Translations under genes and position numbers: made by a program | The notes under the pieces: model-generated | What the model was told of the DNA's origin: nothing | The model's input: the letters and a program-made list of their open reading frames with translations, nothing else | The model's database searches: none | Assembly: GCA_037903475.1 (NCBI GenBank) | Contig: JBAJFG010000328.1 | Coordinates: 372,001-436,000, forward strand | From: Ancylostoma caninum | Lineage: Eukaryota > Nematoda > Chromadorea > Rhabditida > Ancylostomatidae | Reading direction: 5' to 3' | DNA: 64,000 nucleotides | Shown here: piece by piece, positions 25,961 through 37,095 of the stretch | Position numbering within the stretch: position 1 is the stretch's first letter | Layout of the letters: each line of letters begins with the position of its first letter

Positions 25961-28900
25961 CATATCGCAGCGACGCTCTGGCCCTACGGACCTCAATCAG
26001 CCGAGCACAGAGATGCCACGGCCGGGCTCTCGCGCATACACCAGCTGGTCGCAGTGCTTAGACGGGCCGGAAGGCTAAAAAACCCACGTGTAGGACGCTG
26101 TGGGTCTCGCTCCACTGGATCAAACAAGTAAAACAGTTGGATGTACGGAGCCGCCAGCAGGATATCAATTTCTCGACAAATTAAATAGCAGAATCCATCT
26201 ACGCGGTTTCAAATTGTTGTCATTTATAAGTCAGCGGCATAAGGATGATCTGTGGTGGGCTAGCTGCATCATTATTAGGATGCAAAATTGAATTCAACTG
26301 CAATCGAGAATTCTAATTTTTCAGCATGAATGAAAATTCGGGAAAAAGGGCAAAAATGCAGAAAGTTCAAGAGGCATTGCAGCATATACATTATGGCTTT
26401 GGAAGGACCAATGCGATAACTAACAGTTTTGCCATACAATTACCTTGAAAGGACTCGGAGCATGGAAGCAAGTACGGAACACGTACTGCACAAAACAACT
26501 ATAGTTAGCTTGGTTGCCCACCCAATAGGCTATGTATGTTGCGTACAAGGTCTACGTCTCTTTGACAACCTGCTTTTCCAAGTCTGCGCTCATAAATCCT
26601 AGCTGCATATTTAGTCCAGTAAGCCATAGAATTTTTGGAATCTAACAGCAGATTGAATTCCAACCTGCCCGTTAAGACCAATTTAGGCCTTTGGGATTCA
26701 ATCTACCGTGTTGTGTATATTTCAATCCTGGCTATGGAAACCATTCCGGATTTGAACAGATCCCGGTCTAGCTTCACCTTATTTGGGCGGTTATATCATG
26801 TGATTTTTTGTGAATGGTTCCAGAAAAAGCAACTCATGAGTACCAAATATATGGCTGTGTTAGACAAGCTGGAATCCAGTATTGGCACAAAAGAAGAAGC
26901 CTCTAGCTATGTACCTTTTCGTAGCTCCATGAATGGATTTGGCTAATCCCAAGCACCACTGCTTAGAAGAAGAAGTTTCCCTCTGCGGCAGATTAGGCTA
27001 ACGCGCTAGTAGCGCTAAACTGAAAACTTACTCCCTTAAATACCTGACAACCTTGCAGAAGGATGCCACCAGGATACTATCCTAGAAAAGCAGATCGGTA
27101 ACCTGCAATCAGTAGCGAATGAGAGGAAGCAAACTAGGAATTCCGCCATTTTGGGGAACGGAGCACCAGAAAATTCAGTTTATTGAAAAAAATAGTTCTG
27201 AATTTAAACAACTAAAAATGAATAACACAGAAACTAAAAGCAAAGGAAATGGACTGAAAATGAGGTGATGTAAAATCTCTCTACATCTTATTTATAAAGT
27301 AATTTTGAAAACATTATCGACCCATTCTAAGGAGAAAGGGTGCCTTGCTCCACTCTACAAATTTCCTACCGTGTTGTGTTCGTTGCTAAAATTCTGTGAT
27401 TATAACGGTAAACGGATATGATTGAAGCCAGGACCAGGATGCATCCCCGAGTTCATCCATATGTAGTAAACGTGCTCGAACTCTACCCTTTACCTGGCAC
27501 CCATCAACGTGTCTATCCATAATTGACGCCTACACCCAGCTGATATGTACTTATGCGTAATAATAGTCAAGGATATGAAATTAACCATCCTTCCAATTGT
27601 GCATTCCAGCGCTGGTGCCCTTCTGCAAGATTTTCTGGATGTTCGTTATTTACGAGCTATATTAACTCACAAATTCTATAATTTATTATCGCTATCCTTT
27701 TTCCCATATTATCCTCCTCCCCTGATCAAAGCTTGACGGACCATTAGGAGCAAAATTCTACGACTTCGACTTTATTTTAGATAAATAACACTGCTTTGAG
27801 TAGAGCAGCGCTCATGCATAACCAGAAGAATCTGTAGGATACAGAAGCTCTAAGAAAAAAGTTAACAAGAAAAAAGTGAATAAAGAGAAACCTGCCTCAA
27901 CATTCCGCGAGAGCTTTCACTTCGGTGTAGAGAGGACGGATCTTTCGCAGATCCCTACCTATGCAGTAAACTCCTTTACACTCTCTGAACAGGAAAACAA
28001 CACCGGAAAATGCATAACCTATTACACTAGCTCTGAACCGTTGACAGCGCCATATATCAGCACCGCGTCACAGGTGGGTTGAACGCCGATGACGAGCAAT
28101 AACCCACGATTTATGCGAATAAGCTGTTTCCTTTATTGTCTGTGCGAAACTCGGTGGTTGTAGGCGATTTATGCCAAGGCACGTACACTCTGAGGAAGTA
28201 ACAGATGCAGGAACGCATCTAGGATTTTTCATGGTAAAGAATCTACACGAGATCCACATCCTTTCTTGTCACTCCGCATTTCACTAATGAATCATCGCGA
28301 GGGAAGAAGATCACTCACCATTGTCTTCAGCACTTTAAGTAAAACACTTCGATGCCACGCCCGTTCGATGACGGGCACCTCCGAGATGTGAAGCGACATA
28401 GCAGCACGAAAGGCCTTGGAGTACATTCTGGCGAGGAAACACGGGCCAACTTGCTAGGAAAATACTCCAAGGTTGGCATCCTCACTCTGACTCTTGATAA
28501 TCTCTCACTCCCAGATAGCGGCCGTTCCTTTTGTGTATGGTCGAATCTCAAGCTTGAAACCTGTGAGATGAGTACTACTCTTTGGCTCACGTCCAACTCT
28601 AAAAAGACCATGAGCGTGAATAAGGGTCATATAAATCACTAATTCTGCACCGACATCAATCACGTGAATCTATAACTTTCGGTGCATACTGCATTTGCTC
28701 ATGGAAAGGGTCAGGGTAAAGCCTGTGACGATAAATTATCAGCTGGGGATGGAGAGGGACCTATAGCAGGAGGGGGAATGAGTTCATTGAGTACGGGTAA
28801 GAATTTGGATGCAGAAAATGGTATTGCCGTATTTTTGCAAGGTGAACAAGTGGATGGGTTTGTATATGGATGGCGCGTGTATATGGATGGCGCGTCACTG

Positions 28901-29750
28901 CAGGGATGAGCATGGACAAGGATGAGGATAAGGTAGTACTTTTGTCGGCGCCGAAGATGTCGTATGGAGAAGGGGATCGATGTGCGGTTGGGGCTTGGGT
29001 TTGCTCGTGGAAATAAATGACGAGATTTTTCTCCAGGAACCAATAAAAATTGATAATCTGGTGGAATGAATAGAATTTCATTCTTTACAAGTAGATCCGG
29101 CTGAAAAGCCTGGGTGCAGCCCATGCGGTAGCGGTTGGGGTTCCAGAAACGTTCAGAGGGCGGAACTATTCAAAAGGACGTTTTGTGCAGGACTCCACGA
29201 ATCTGGCTATCTTGAGGAACGTTAAGCGCCGCAGAAGTCTTAAGTTTTCAAAAAAAAAACAATCAACTTAGAAGCACATCAGCTATGAATTAGCCGTATG
29301 AATTTGTACCACTGTTCCACCCTACAAGTTCTGAATCCGCACAGAAAACCTTCAGCGAGCAGCACAATGGTTGCAACGAGCTAGCAAGCACAAATTTACC
29401 ATAACTTAATTGTTTGTCTGGGAAAATTTTGTCTAGACCAATTTTCTTCGGCGGCTGGGGGATATCTAAGCAGTACAAGGCCATGTTTGACGAAATTTTA
29501 AAGAAATCCATGCGCCCCAAGATCTGATTCTTATGCGTTTTAGCTTTCCTTTTCCATGGCTATTCTAGCCTCATGCAGCCGCTGCGCTCTAAGAAAACCC
29601 CAGTTCTATTCAATTATCTTTGAACATTTTATTTTATGCTCGCAAACAATGTAAAAAGCATGAGTGAGTGTACTTGCGTACGGCACTTGGCAAAGTGAAA
29701 GATAGGCGTAGAAAAGAGGTGGTCACATAGCTGGCACTCCGGCAATTCCC
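25961..29750. other. Non-coding; nothing firm
   Basis: Open frames near 26635-26946 and 28330-28640 lack recognisable similarity. A small direct duplication of TATATGGATGGCGCGTG lies at about 28863-28897. No gene can be supported. Confidence 0.35.
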
Positions 29751-29759
29751 AGCCAAATT

Positions 29760-30180
29760 AGGAGACGCCCCACGAAGAGTGTCAGATTTACTGAGGCGTT
29801 GGTTGGCTGAAGAGGGCTATGCCCTGGAGACACTTCAGCTGTCAATCCTCAAGTACCACTCCAGCACGCTCGGACGAATGTGCCGAGCAGCGTGCCACAT
29901 TGGCTTCTCGTTGTTCGTGCTGCAACGCGGCAAATAGCCGATCATAACCCTCTCACGCATCGGCAGGCTAGGGCTCGACGTCCCCACGGGGTCAACGACC
30001 GCGCCAGTTATGCAACACGTCGAATTGTTGGGCTTTTTCCGGCTCTTTGCACAGCTTAGCCAGTGACGGTGCGCTGCCATTATTCACGCTGATCCTCACG
30101 AAAAGCCACTGGATTAACCCGGCGCCAAATGAGAAAGCGGTAACGTTCCGCACCAAAACAGCTTACTTCGCCGCGCTGCT
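29760..30180. repeat. GC-rich segment, probably repetitive
   Basis: The phrase GGCAAATAGCCGATCATAAC (about 29930-29950) and its surroundings resemble the segment that interrupts the 42-bp array (GGCAAATAGCCTATCATAAC, about 21003-21022). The minus strand carries an 81-codon frame with ERVMIGYLPRC. The shared phrase in two places suggests a dispersed repeat rather than a single-copy gene. Confidence 0.4.
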
Positions 30181-31033
30181 CTGAACGCTCTGGAAGAAAT
30201 GGACACGTGGCGGGGAGATGTGCAGGGATTTAGCTTTCATAAAAAGAAAAAAGACCTGAAAAATAAGGGAACCATGACTGACCCGGAATTCGCAACAGGT
30301 TTCCGCCATGAACACATACGCCATGCAAATCTAGTGCAAACTTCACAAAACCCGGAAGGACATTCACATAAAATGTGCATGGGACTTGTACGAACACGTA
30401 TGGGATGTGCATGAATTGTGCATGACTTTTTTTTTACTACGAATGGAATATATAGTGAAATTATACAAAAATCGCTAACAATAAATTAGCATATCGGCGA
30501 CAATGCACTCAACCAGTTGACGCGCGTGATGCTACGCGTGGGACCGCGTGCGCAACCGGTCGAGCACAAACGCGTGCTTAAGAGACCTCCCGTGTCCCAC
30601 GTGGCACACCGGCACACTGTGCCGACAGCGTACTCTAACTTAGGCGCAAATACCAAGGAAAATGGTGTGGTCGGGTAGCTGGAAGAGGATCATTCATCCA
30701 CATGGATATGCATGGAAAGAAAGACCATCCGTTCTGGTGTTATCCGTTCACATTTTCCAGTTGAGAGTGATGTATATCACTCCTGCGGTGATAATAACAC
30801 CTTGGTTATTTCGTGCCATGGCGAGTGAGAGTGTAAATAGGTCGCCTGGATTTGAGCAGAGCAAGGAGGACTCGCCTGGAGGAGTCCTCTATCTATACTC
30901 GCAGGCGCTGGCTTTCACATCAATCGAGGTGCAGCAACGTTTTAAACAGATAATTTAGCGTGCATGTGATTATCAAAATTGTGCCGCTCCAGTTTTAGTT
31001 TCATTTCTTTTTAATGGAGCACAATGAGTGCAT

Positions 31034-31038
31034 TTGAA

Positions 31039-31069
<31 letters not shown>

Positions 31070-31081
31070 GTAAATAAATAG
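31034..31081. repeat. (TAAA)n tract
   Basis: About eleven tandem AAAT/TAAA units at 31037-31081. Such tails often mark the 3' end of a LINE, but no coding relic could be tied to it here. Confidence 0.9.
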
Positions 31082-32797
31082 TTTCCGAAAAGAAGGCATA
31101 GTTTATATGATCGATTCCTTGGTATATTCAAGCTATGCCTATTACGAAGGACTCATCTATAAACAAGCAAGAGGTATTCCACAAGGCGCGCTATGCAGTC
31201 CACAACTACATAGCAGAACTTACCTTGGCATTTACGGAGTACGGGTTTACCAGATAGAGACTTAATGCCGAAGGTAACAGGACAGCGTGTTTCTAGAACA
31301 GCACCATAGCATGCTACGTTTAAGCAATAAGTGGACTCCAATTATGGTTGTTAGGAAACTTTGTTATGCAGTAAGTAGTAGACCTTTAATAATGAGAAAG
31401 CAGGGAGTTAATAATGTCATTCATTTCCCATTTTCACACTTTACACGAAGTAGACTGCTGACTTACGGACAGATATTTCAACCCAGGCAGACAAGAGCAC
31501 ATTCATGTATGTGTGATTGACGGTGACCGCCAGGGATGGAGCAGCACATATGCTAGCACTAATTTAGCTTTGCTCACTGGACTATGTACACCATTTCTCG
31601 CTGTTGCTATCACATCTCATCATTCATCGTTGTTGTTCTTTGTATAATATTTAATTTTGAAGACTTCTTGAGAATTACTGATGAAAATTCCTGGAACTAT
31701 AAGAAGACCACACTTCTCCGAATTTGTTCATTGGCGGTTTACATCACAATTTCGTGAGCCCAATTAGCAGCCGTTCAATTTTTTTTCAAAAAACAAAAAT
31801 TGAGTTGCCAATCGATTGACATACCAATAAAGGTGCGAAAAATTGCTCTTGAAGCTGCTCTAAATAGTTGAGCGTGCGCTATCAATAACGCTCTGATAAA
31901 GATGAAAAAATATGAAAAAGTTTACGCGCATTTATGGTTTTACACCCTAATAGAACCTAGGCCATATTCACTAAGTTATCCATGGGCTGGAAATCCATAC
32001 CAAACAGGCTTCCTCATTTAATTTGAGGATTTTCCGTTCCTATCTCCACGGATGCTTGTCATACTTGTATTTACAGGGTGGCGGGTAAAAAATGTCTCGC
32101 AACAAAGAAAATGCAAAGAAAAGGTACTGAAGCGCTCCAGTGAATGAACTCTCAAAAGATAACTTACTACCATCTGATGAAGCAAAAAGAAAAGACATCA
32201 GATTCGCTCGATCGTCACCTTCTAATGGTATTCCCGGACCTCGCCAACAGCCGTTGTAATAGCTGGGGTGGGAACTGATACAAGCAATGCAACCTTCGAT
32301 CGGCACGCTTTTTCCCACTTGCTTACATATAGTTAGAATAATTAGGCGTCTAATTCGTCAATATGGCGATGGGCCTTGCGCAGGTCCCAAGTTCCTTTCA
32401 GGTTGCTTAGTCACGAGCCTTGGCTGACCAGTGAGCTGTTACTCTAACAGAACCAAGGGCATAGCTGTTGTTTCCTAGTACTGAAGAATGGTACCATCCT
32501 ATGGATCGCTGACCACGTAGTCGTTTCTTGTCTCGCAGGTGATACTGAATTTTTCCCCATCGCTGTTATGTAGGTAACTTGCTGCTGGCGAAGAGGTAAT
32601 CCGACTAAAAGATGTCCGAGTGTTGCTTAAGCTGATCGTAGCTGGATTTTGGCCGACTATGTCACTGTCCACGTTTCGCTTGCACAGCTCTAAGCATGCA
32701 GAATCGTCGATTTGAACTAAACACGCTTTAATGTGGTGAAAGCAGCCCATTCCCCCTCTTTCTTCCGAGAATCTCGAGATGCAAGTTGTTTCTCATG

Positions 32798-33030
32798 TTA
32801 ACTGAATGGTCTGAGAGACACGTATTCGTCGACATCCTCGATGGTGTTCCCTCCTAGAAACACTGGATTTTCACAGGAGTAACAGTTGTGCCCGACCTTC
32901 GTTTCTGATGTGTTGATGGTGAGGCCAACTTTGGTATCATCTGCGCATAGACAGCATAGTATCTCTGGAGCATCTACTGAGGTCTTCGTGGTGAGTATAG
33001 TGGCTTCTGCAGATCGTAGTTGGTTCATAT
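32798..33030 (-). pseudogene. RTE-type reverse transcriptase fragment
   Basis: The minus strand reads VGLTINTSETKV followed by NPVFLGGNTIEDVDEYVSL. This corresponds to the segment just after the catalytic aspartates in RTE reverse transcriptases, comparable to GLRINLSKTVV in the relic at 5.9-6.6 kb. Only about 75 codons are left and the flanks do not continue the protein. Confidence 0.75.
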
Positions 33031-33920
33031 GTTTTATATCATTGTTGACTCCATAGCTCCTATTTGTATTTACCCATTATGGTCATCAATTCCATCGCTC
33101 GTTCACTTTCATTCATCCTAATTGTGAGCCGTGAATTCTGGGGATGGACCAGACCTTCAGCGAAGTTGTGTAAACAGGACCAAAAGCAATTCAATCTTCT
33201 CTTGTGTTGTAATCTTACAGCACATGTATCTGAAGTCAAAAATACCTCTCAAATGAATGTCGAATGTCACAACGAAATGACACCTATCATATGACTCCCA
33301 TATACTTTAACGACAGGCATTTTCAGTGCACAACGATCTCGATGGTGGCTCCTGAGCTAGTTTTGTGGAAAACTTCCAGAAATCGTAAAAAGTGCTTTTA
33401 AGCAGATGAAGATGTTTGATGAGGAATGTGAACTTTGGCCCTCCGCTTTGAATTCTGCTCATTCAGCAATAGTTATACAATAGATGTGTCAGCAAAACTA
33501 CATTTTTGCACAATCGGTGGTGAGGACATGAGCTGTTTTCAATCTTTTTTTTCAATCCTAGGACTATGCCGGCAAGCATTGCGGTCGCTGTAATCGAAGT
33601 GATGTGAAGTGACAATCGATAAGCATTTTTTCCACTACCGTTGTCCATCATTACACAGCTCCATTGCGGTTCGTCTTGAACTGGCGAAGTTTTGGGATAT
33701 CCTAGCATGGATCCATCCCAGACAATTATCTTTGTTCATTATCAGTATCATTCAAATCCAAAACACGGAATCGAATCGGAGTAGAGTCTCAGTATTCGTA
33801 CGGGTGGTTCATTATCGGTCGACTAAGTCCTCGTTCGCATATTAACCATGGCAGAAGTGGGTTTCAATCTCACGGCAGTACCAGCCCTTGAGCTATCACG
33901 ATCCCGAACCAATTTTTTAG
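33031..33920. other. 5' flank of the two-PDZ gene
   Basis: No exon, RNA or repeat is supported. The downstream border is a TTTTTTAG acceptor at 33913-33920, which is probably the trans-splice site of the PDZ gene. Confidence 0.4.
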
Positions 33921-33932
33921 ACTGAGGGAACG

Positions 33933-36900
33933 ATGGAGATTGAGATCCCGATGGAGGAGGGGGAGCCGCTCGGAGCGACACCCAACGACAAGCTGATAAT
34001 CACCAAAGTACAAAACGGCACCATTGCTGAGGGCAAACTCAAGGTTACGATCGAAGAGTTCCGAGACATCCTGGATGAGATGTGCTCATGAAGACTTAGT
34101 TATAGATTGGTGATCAAATCATCAAAGTGAACGGTCAACCGATTTCTGACCAAAACAACTTCTTCAAAGCGCTTCGTTTCGCTCCTCCAGTAGCTAGACT
34201 TACTATTATCAGGTGAGATCAGTTCCTCCTGTTCAGGTTAAAGCTGGCGACTGCAACGAGCTGAATTGTGAACTGATGTGCCTTTCAGAGATCAAAAGAA
34301 AGCTGAAGAACTCGAAGCTCGTGTTCGTATACCAGAAGCGCGTGCAAAGCTTATTCAAAGAAGAGATGGATATGCATATTTCGTTAGTGGCATCCATTTA
34401 TGTTGCGCGAAAACTGGTCCCCAACAAGAATCATAGCAGTCAAAGACAACGTCCCACTTCAAAATCATTTTTGAGACTGTCACATGGAAACATTCTCCAG
34501 GAACTCCTGTTCACGATGGTATGTGTGACTTCGCCTCCCTCTGGAGAACGCGTTCTCGAGCCACAGTTCTTGTGGAGCTTTTTGGCGAGGCCTAATACTT
34601 AGGGAATCTGAGGTATTAATTGAAGGCGGTCCGAGTCCAGCAACTGCCCGCCCACAATCAATACTTATCAGAAATAAAGTCGTCGATTTTAAGGCCATGG
34701 GAGGTGCCACATGCTACATTTATAGTGCATCGGGGTCCGATTCGGTCGGATAAGAAACGATACATATCGTCGTCGGATAGATACGGATATGGATCGATGC
34801 GTATCCCTTCTTATCCGACCGGATCGGACTCCGATGCACTATAAATGAAGCTGTAAAGGCAATTTATGCTAGGGCCACGCATTCATTTGTGAAGGATTTT
34901 CCATGAAGACCGGTCAACGCGCCATGTATATCCACAATGAAAAGAAAGTGCCACGGCAGCGAGGCCGTGAACGCGTGCGTCAGAGACGCGTCAGCGATGC
35001 GACTGCGACCCTATCCTTCACCATATAGCCGCACGAGCGTCAAATGCACGCATCCAGTATAAATTGCCTTATGGTCCTCGAAACTATACATAATAGCAGC
35101 ACCATACGCTCTATCGCCCCTATCGCCCCTTCCCCCCAACGCGCTGCTTCCCATTCTCCAGTGCTACAGTATGTGAGACACGGTGGATTTCGTCCGGGAC
35201 CAGTTCTCGCTTGCAAATCTTTATTTTTTCTAAAGGGAAGTACAGATGTGCTTTTTAGTTGGCAAAGCTGGTATGGCAACCAAATGGTCCAAAACTTGGT
35301 CTGGGTATCAAACACTTCCAAAATCGAGTGCTTGTCTCACGGTGTGATCCTGGCTCACTCTCGTCCACGCAATTAGCGGTAGGTCACGTGTTCTTCCCAT
35401 TCTTCTACACAAAACGGAGGCCGTTGAGGGTTGTAAGCTCTGTTTTTTTTTTTTCAAACCTTTTAAGGTTGGAGACCACATAATCGATATTGATGGTGTT
35501 CCAGTCACCGATAAAGACGTAGCAAGAGATTTGCTGATTAAGGCACTACAGGTACACAAGGCAACGCAACAAAACACCAGCAACCTAACCAATTCGTTAA
35601 CATTTAGGAGAAAAAAGAGGTGTCTGCTGTAGTGGAACGCCCTGAAACCATGGAGGCCAAACATTGGACTCAGCAGGCCCTTGTTACACAGGTAAGAACG
35701 AAACTTTACGGCGTCTGCTTTTTTCTACGCTCAAACCGAAGTGCAGGAAAATTTTGAGTTTACCAGAAATTCTGATAGATTGGGGAAAGTGCGGGACAGA
35801 GGAATTCGAGAGTTCAAAGAGGAGGGACCAGTTCTCCTACAAGCGGTAAACTGAAGAAAGTTTTGACTTTGAGCAATAACAATTGCGGAATAATGGGATG
35901 TAGAGACGTAGACGTCTATAGAGATTGAAAGACCTGTGACTGCAAGAGTGAAAGACGCAGTGCAAAGTGTGAGAGGAGAAAATCCACGTTTTGAATTGAA
36001 GGATGGGGACCAGTTCTCGCATAGGAGGCATATTGAAGTAGTTAGCAACAATGTGAACTTTGACTTTGAGTCATAACTACTGCGAGATGAACGAGTGTGG
36101 GCATATGTATGCACTACCGAAAAGGTGCAGGCTGCGGTAAGCACTGAAATTTCTACAATAAAGGGTGGGGACCAGTTTTCGTCGGGTCGGCACATTGGAA
36201 GTAGGTGAGGTGTGCGACAACTAAACAAACGAACAGGACGGGGAAGCAAAAAAAAATGTCAGAAGTGACAGGGGCTATGAAAAGAGCTCAGTAAATTGGG
36301 AGTCAGGGACCACTTCTCGCATAGACGGCACCTCAAAAGAAAGTGGTTTGCAGCGCCCATCAAACCTGGTTTTTGAGCAGCAACAGATGTGGAGCATGAG
36401 GATAGTGAAGTCCAGGGGTAGAGACCAGTCTTCGTAGAGGAGACAGCCAGATGAAATGTGGAGGCAAAGAAGGGTGTTATGGTGAACAGCGCTCAACAAG
36501 TAATTGGAGATTAGTTTCCCTCAAAAGGTGTTTCTTAAAAGTGGATAGAAATACTCGCTAAGCTTTCGTGGTGTAGAACGGAAAAACTCAGAAACCACGG
36601 CCCCTTGGTGAAGGAGGAGCACCGTTACCAAACAAATCGAAATGGGGACCAGTTCTCGTCCCAATATTGCAACAAATTCCCCACCAAATTTTATCAAACG
36701 AAACCTAAGGACAGGGATGTAGTTCCTGTAAACCGAAGAGGCCTACAAACTGACAATGTAACTCATATTACAGGTCTGCCAACCACCATCCGTACAAATG
36801 AACTCGGATGTACGTGCAATAGCAGCCAGAGAACGTGCAAGAGTGAAAGAACCCAGACCGGTATGTGGCCAGGCAATTTGTTTCTGACGCACCTCGATCC

Positions 36901-37095
36901 TCGTGGTTGATAGGTGGCGGACCTCCAGGGAGCGCCTGGCGCCAGATTTATGCCGAGTTTTTCTCTTTTCAGCCGCCTAAATCCATTCTTCGCCAAACGC
37001 AAAACACCAAATCGATCCAAATCAGCGACGAGGTGTTCTCGCACATCATCGCTTCCGACAACGAAGGACGTGCTTTGAGACCTGTCAGAAAGTAG
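33933..37095 (+). CDS. Two-PDZ-domain protein (nematode type, unnamed)
   Basis: Ten exons give an unbroken 300-residue frame: 33933-34043, 34106-34212, 34289-34382, 34437-34518, 35162-35172, 35259-35378, 35468-35551, 35608-35691, 36774-36860, 36973-37095. PDZ1 (about residues 1-72) contains [17 protein letters not shown] and [13 protein letters not shown]; its carboxylate loop is atypical (PLGA). PDZ2 (about 137-216) has the loop KLGLGI, then VSRCDPGSL and [13 protein letters not shown]. The linker (73-132) is charged, and the C-terminal 85 residues have no recognised domain. The 11-base exon 35162-35172 was needed to restore phase and has a strong acceptor (ATTCTCCAG) and a GTGAGA donor. The start codon follows a TTTTTTAG acceptor by 12 bases. 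PDZ pairs usually scaffold membrane or cytoskeletal partners; the partner here is unknown. The gene converges on FAM91. Introns hold transposons and a repeated motif. Confidence 0.88.
34718..34846. mobile_element. Small palindromic MITE in a PDZ-gene intron
   Basis: ATTTATAGTGCATCGG at the left and CCGATGCACTATAAAT at the right are perfect inverted repeats. GGTCGGATAAG / CTTATCCGACC extends the hairpin inward. The element is 129 bases long and non-coding, and lies about ten bases upstream of another MITE. Confidence 0.9.
34858..35070. mobile_element. MITE family A, copy 2
   Basis: The termini GGCAATTTATGCTAG and CCAGTATAAATTGCC are inverted. The interior shares CCATGAAGACCGGTCAACGCG and GCGTGCGTCAGAGACGCG-type phrases with the copy at 23749-23984. 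It lies inside the 643-base intron between exons 34437-34518 and 35162-35172. Confidence 0.82.
35824..36660 (+). repeat. Degenerate GGGACCAGTTCTCG repeats in a PDZ-gene intron
   Basis: The phrase GGGACCAGTTCTCG or a close variant occurs at about 35824, 36006, 36168, 36306, 36421 and 36646, spaced 115-225 bases apart. Partly conserved flanks (GCATAGRMGGCA, then a GAAGTAG-like phrase) follow several copies. It reads as an old tandem repeat filling most of the 1,082-base intron between exons 35608-35691 and 36774-36860. Two more copies lie in other introns of the same gene. Confidence 0.75.

Noticed and set aside
35731..36249. A 172-codon minus-strand frame antisense to the PDZ gene
   Set aside because: It covers the degenerate repeats of an intron; the periodic peptide ([12 protein letters not shown]) is a translation of the repeated motif.
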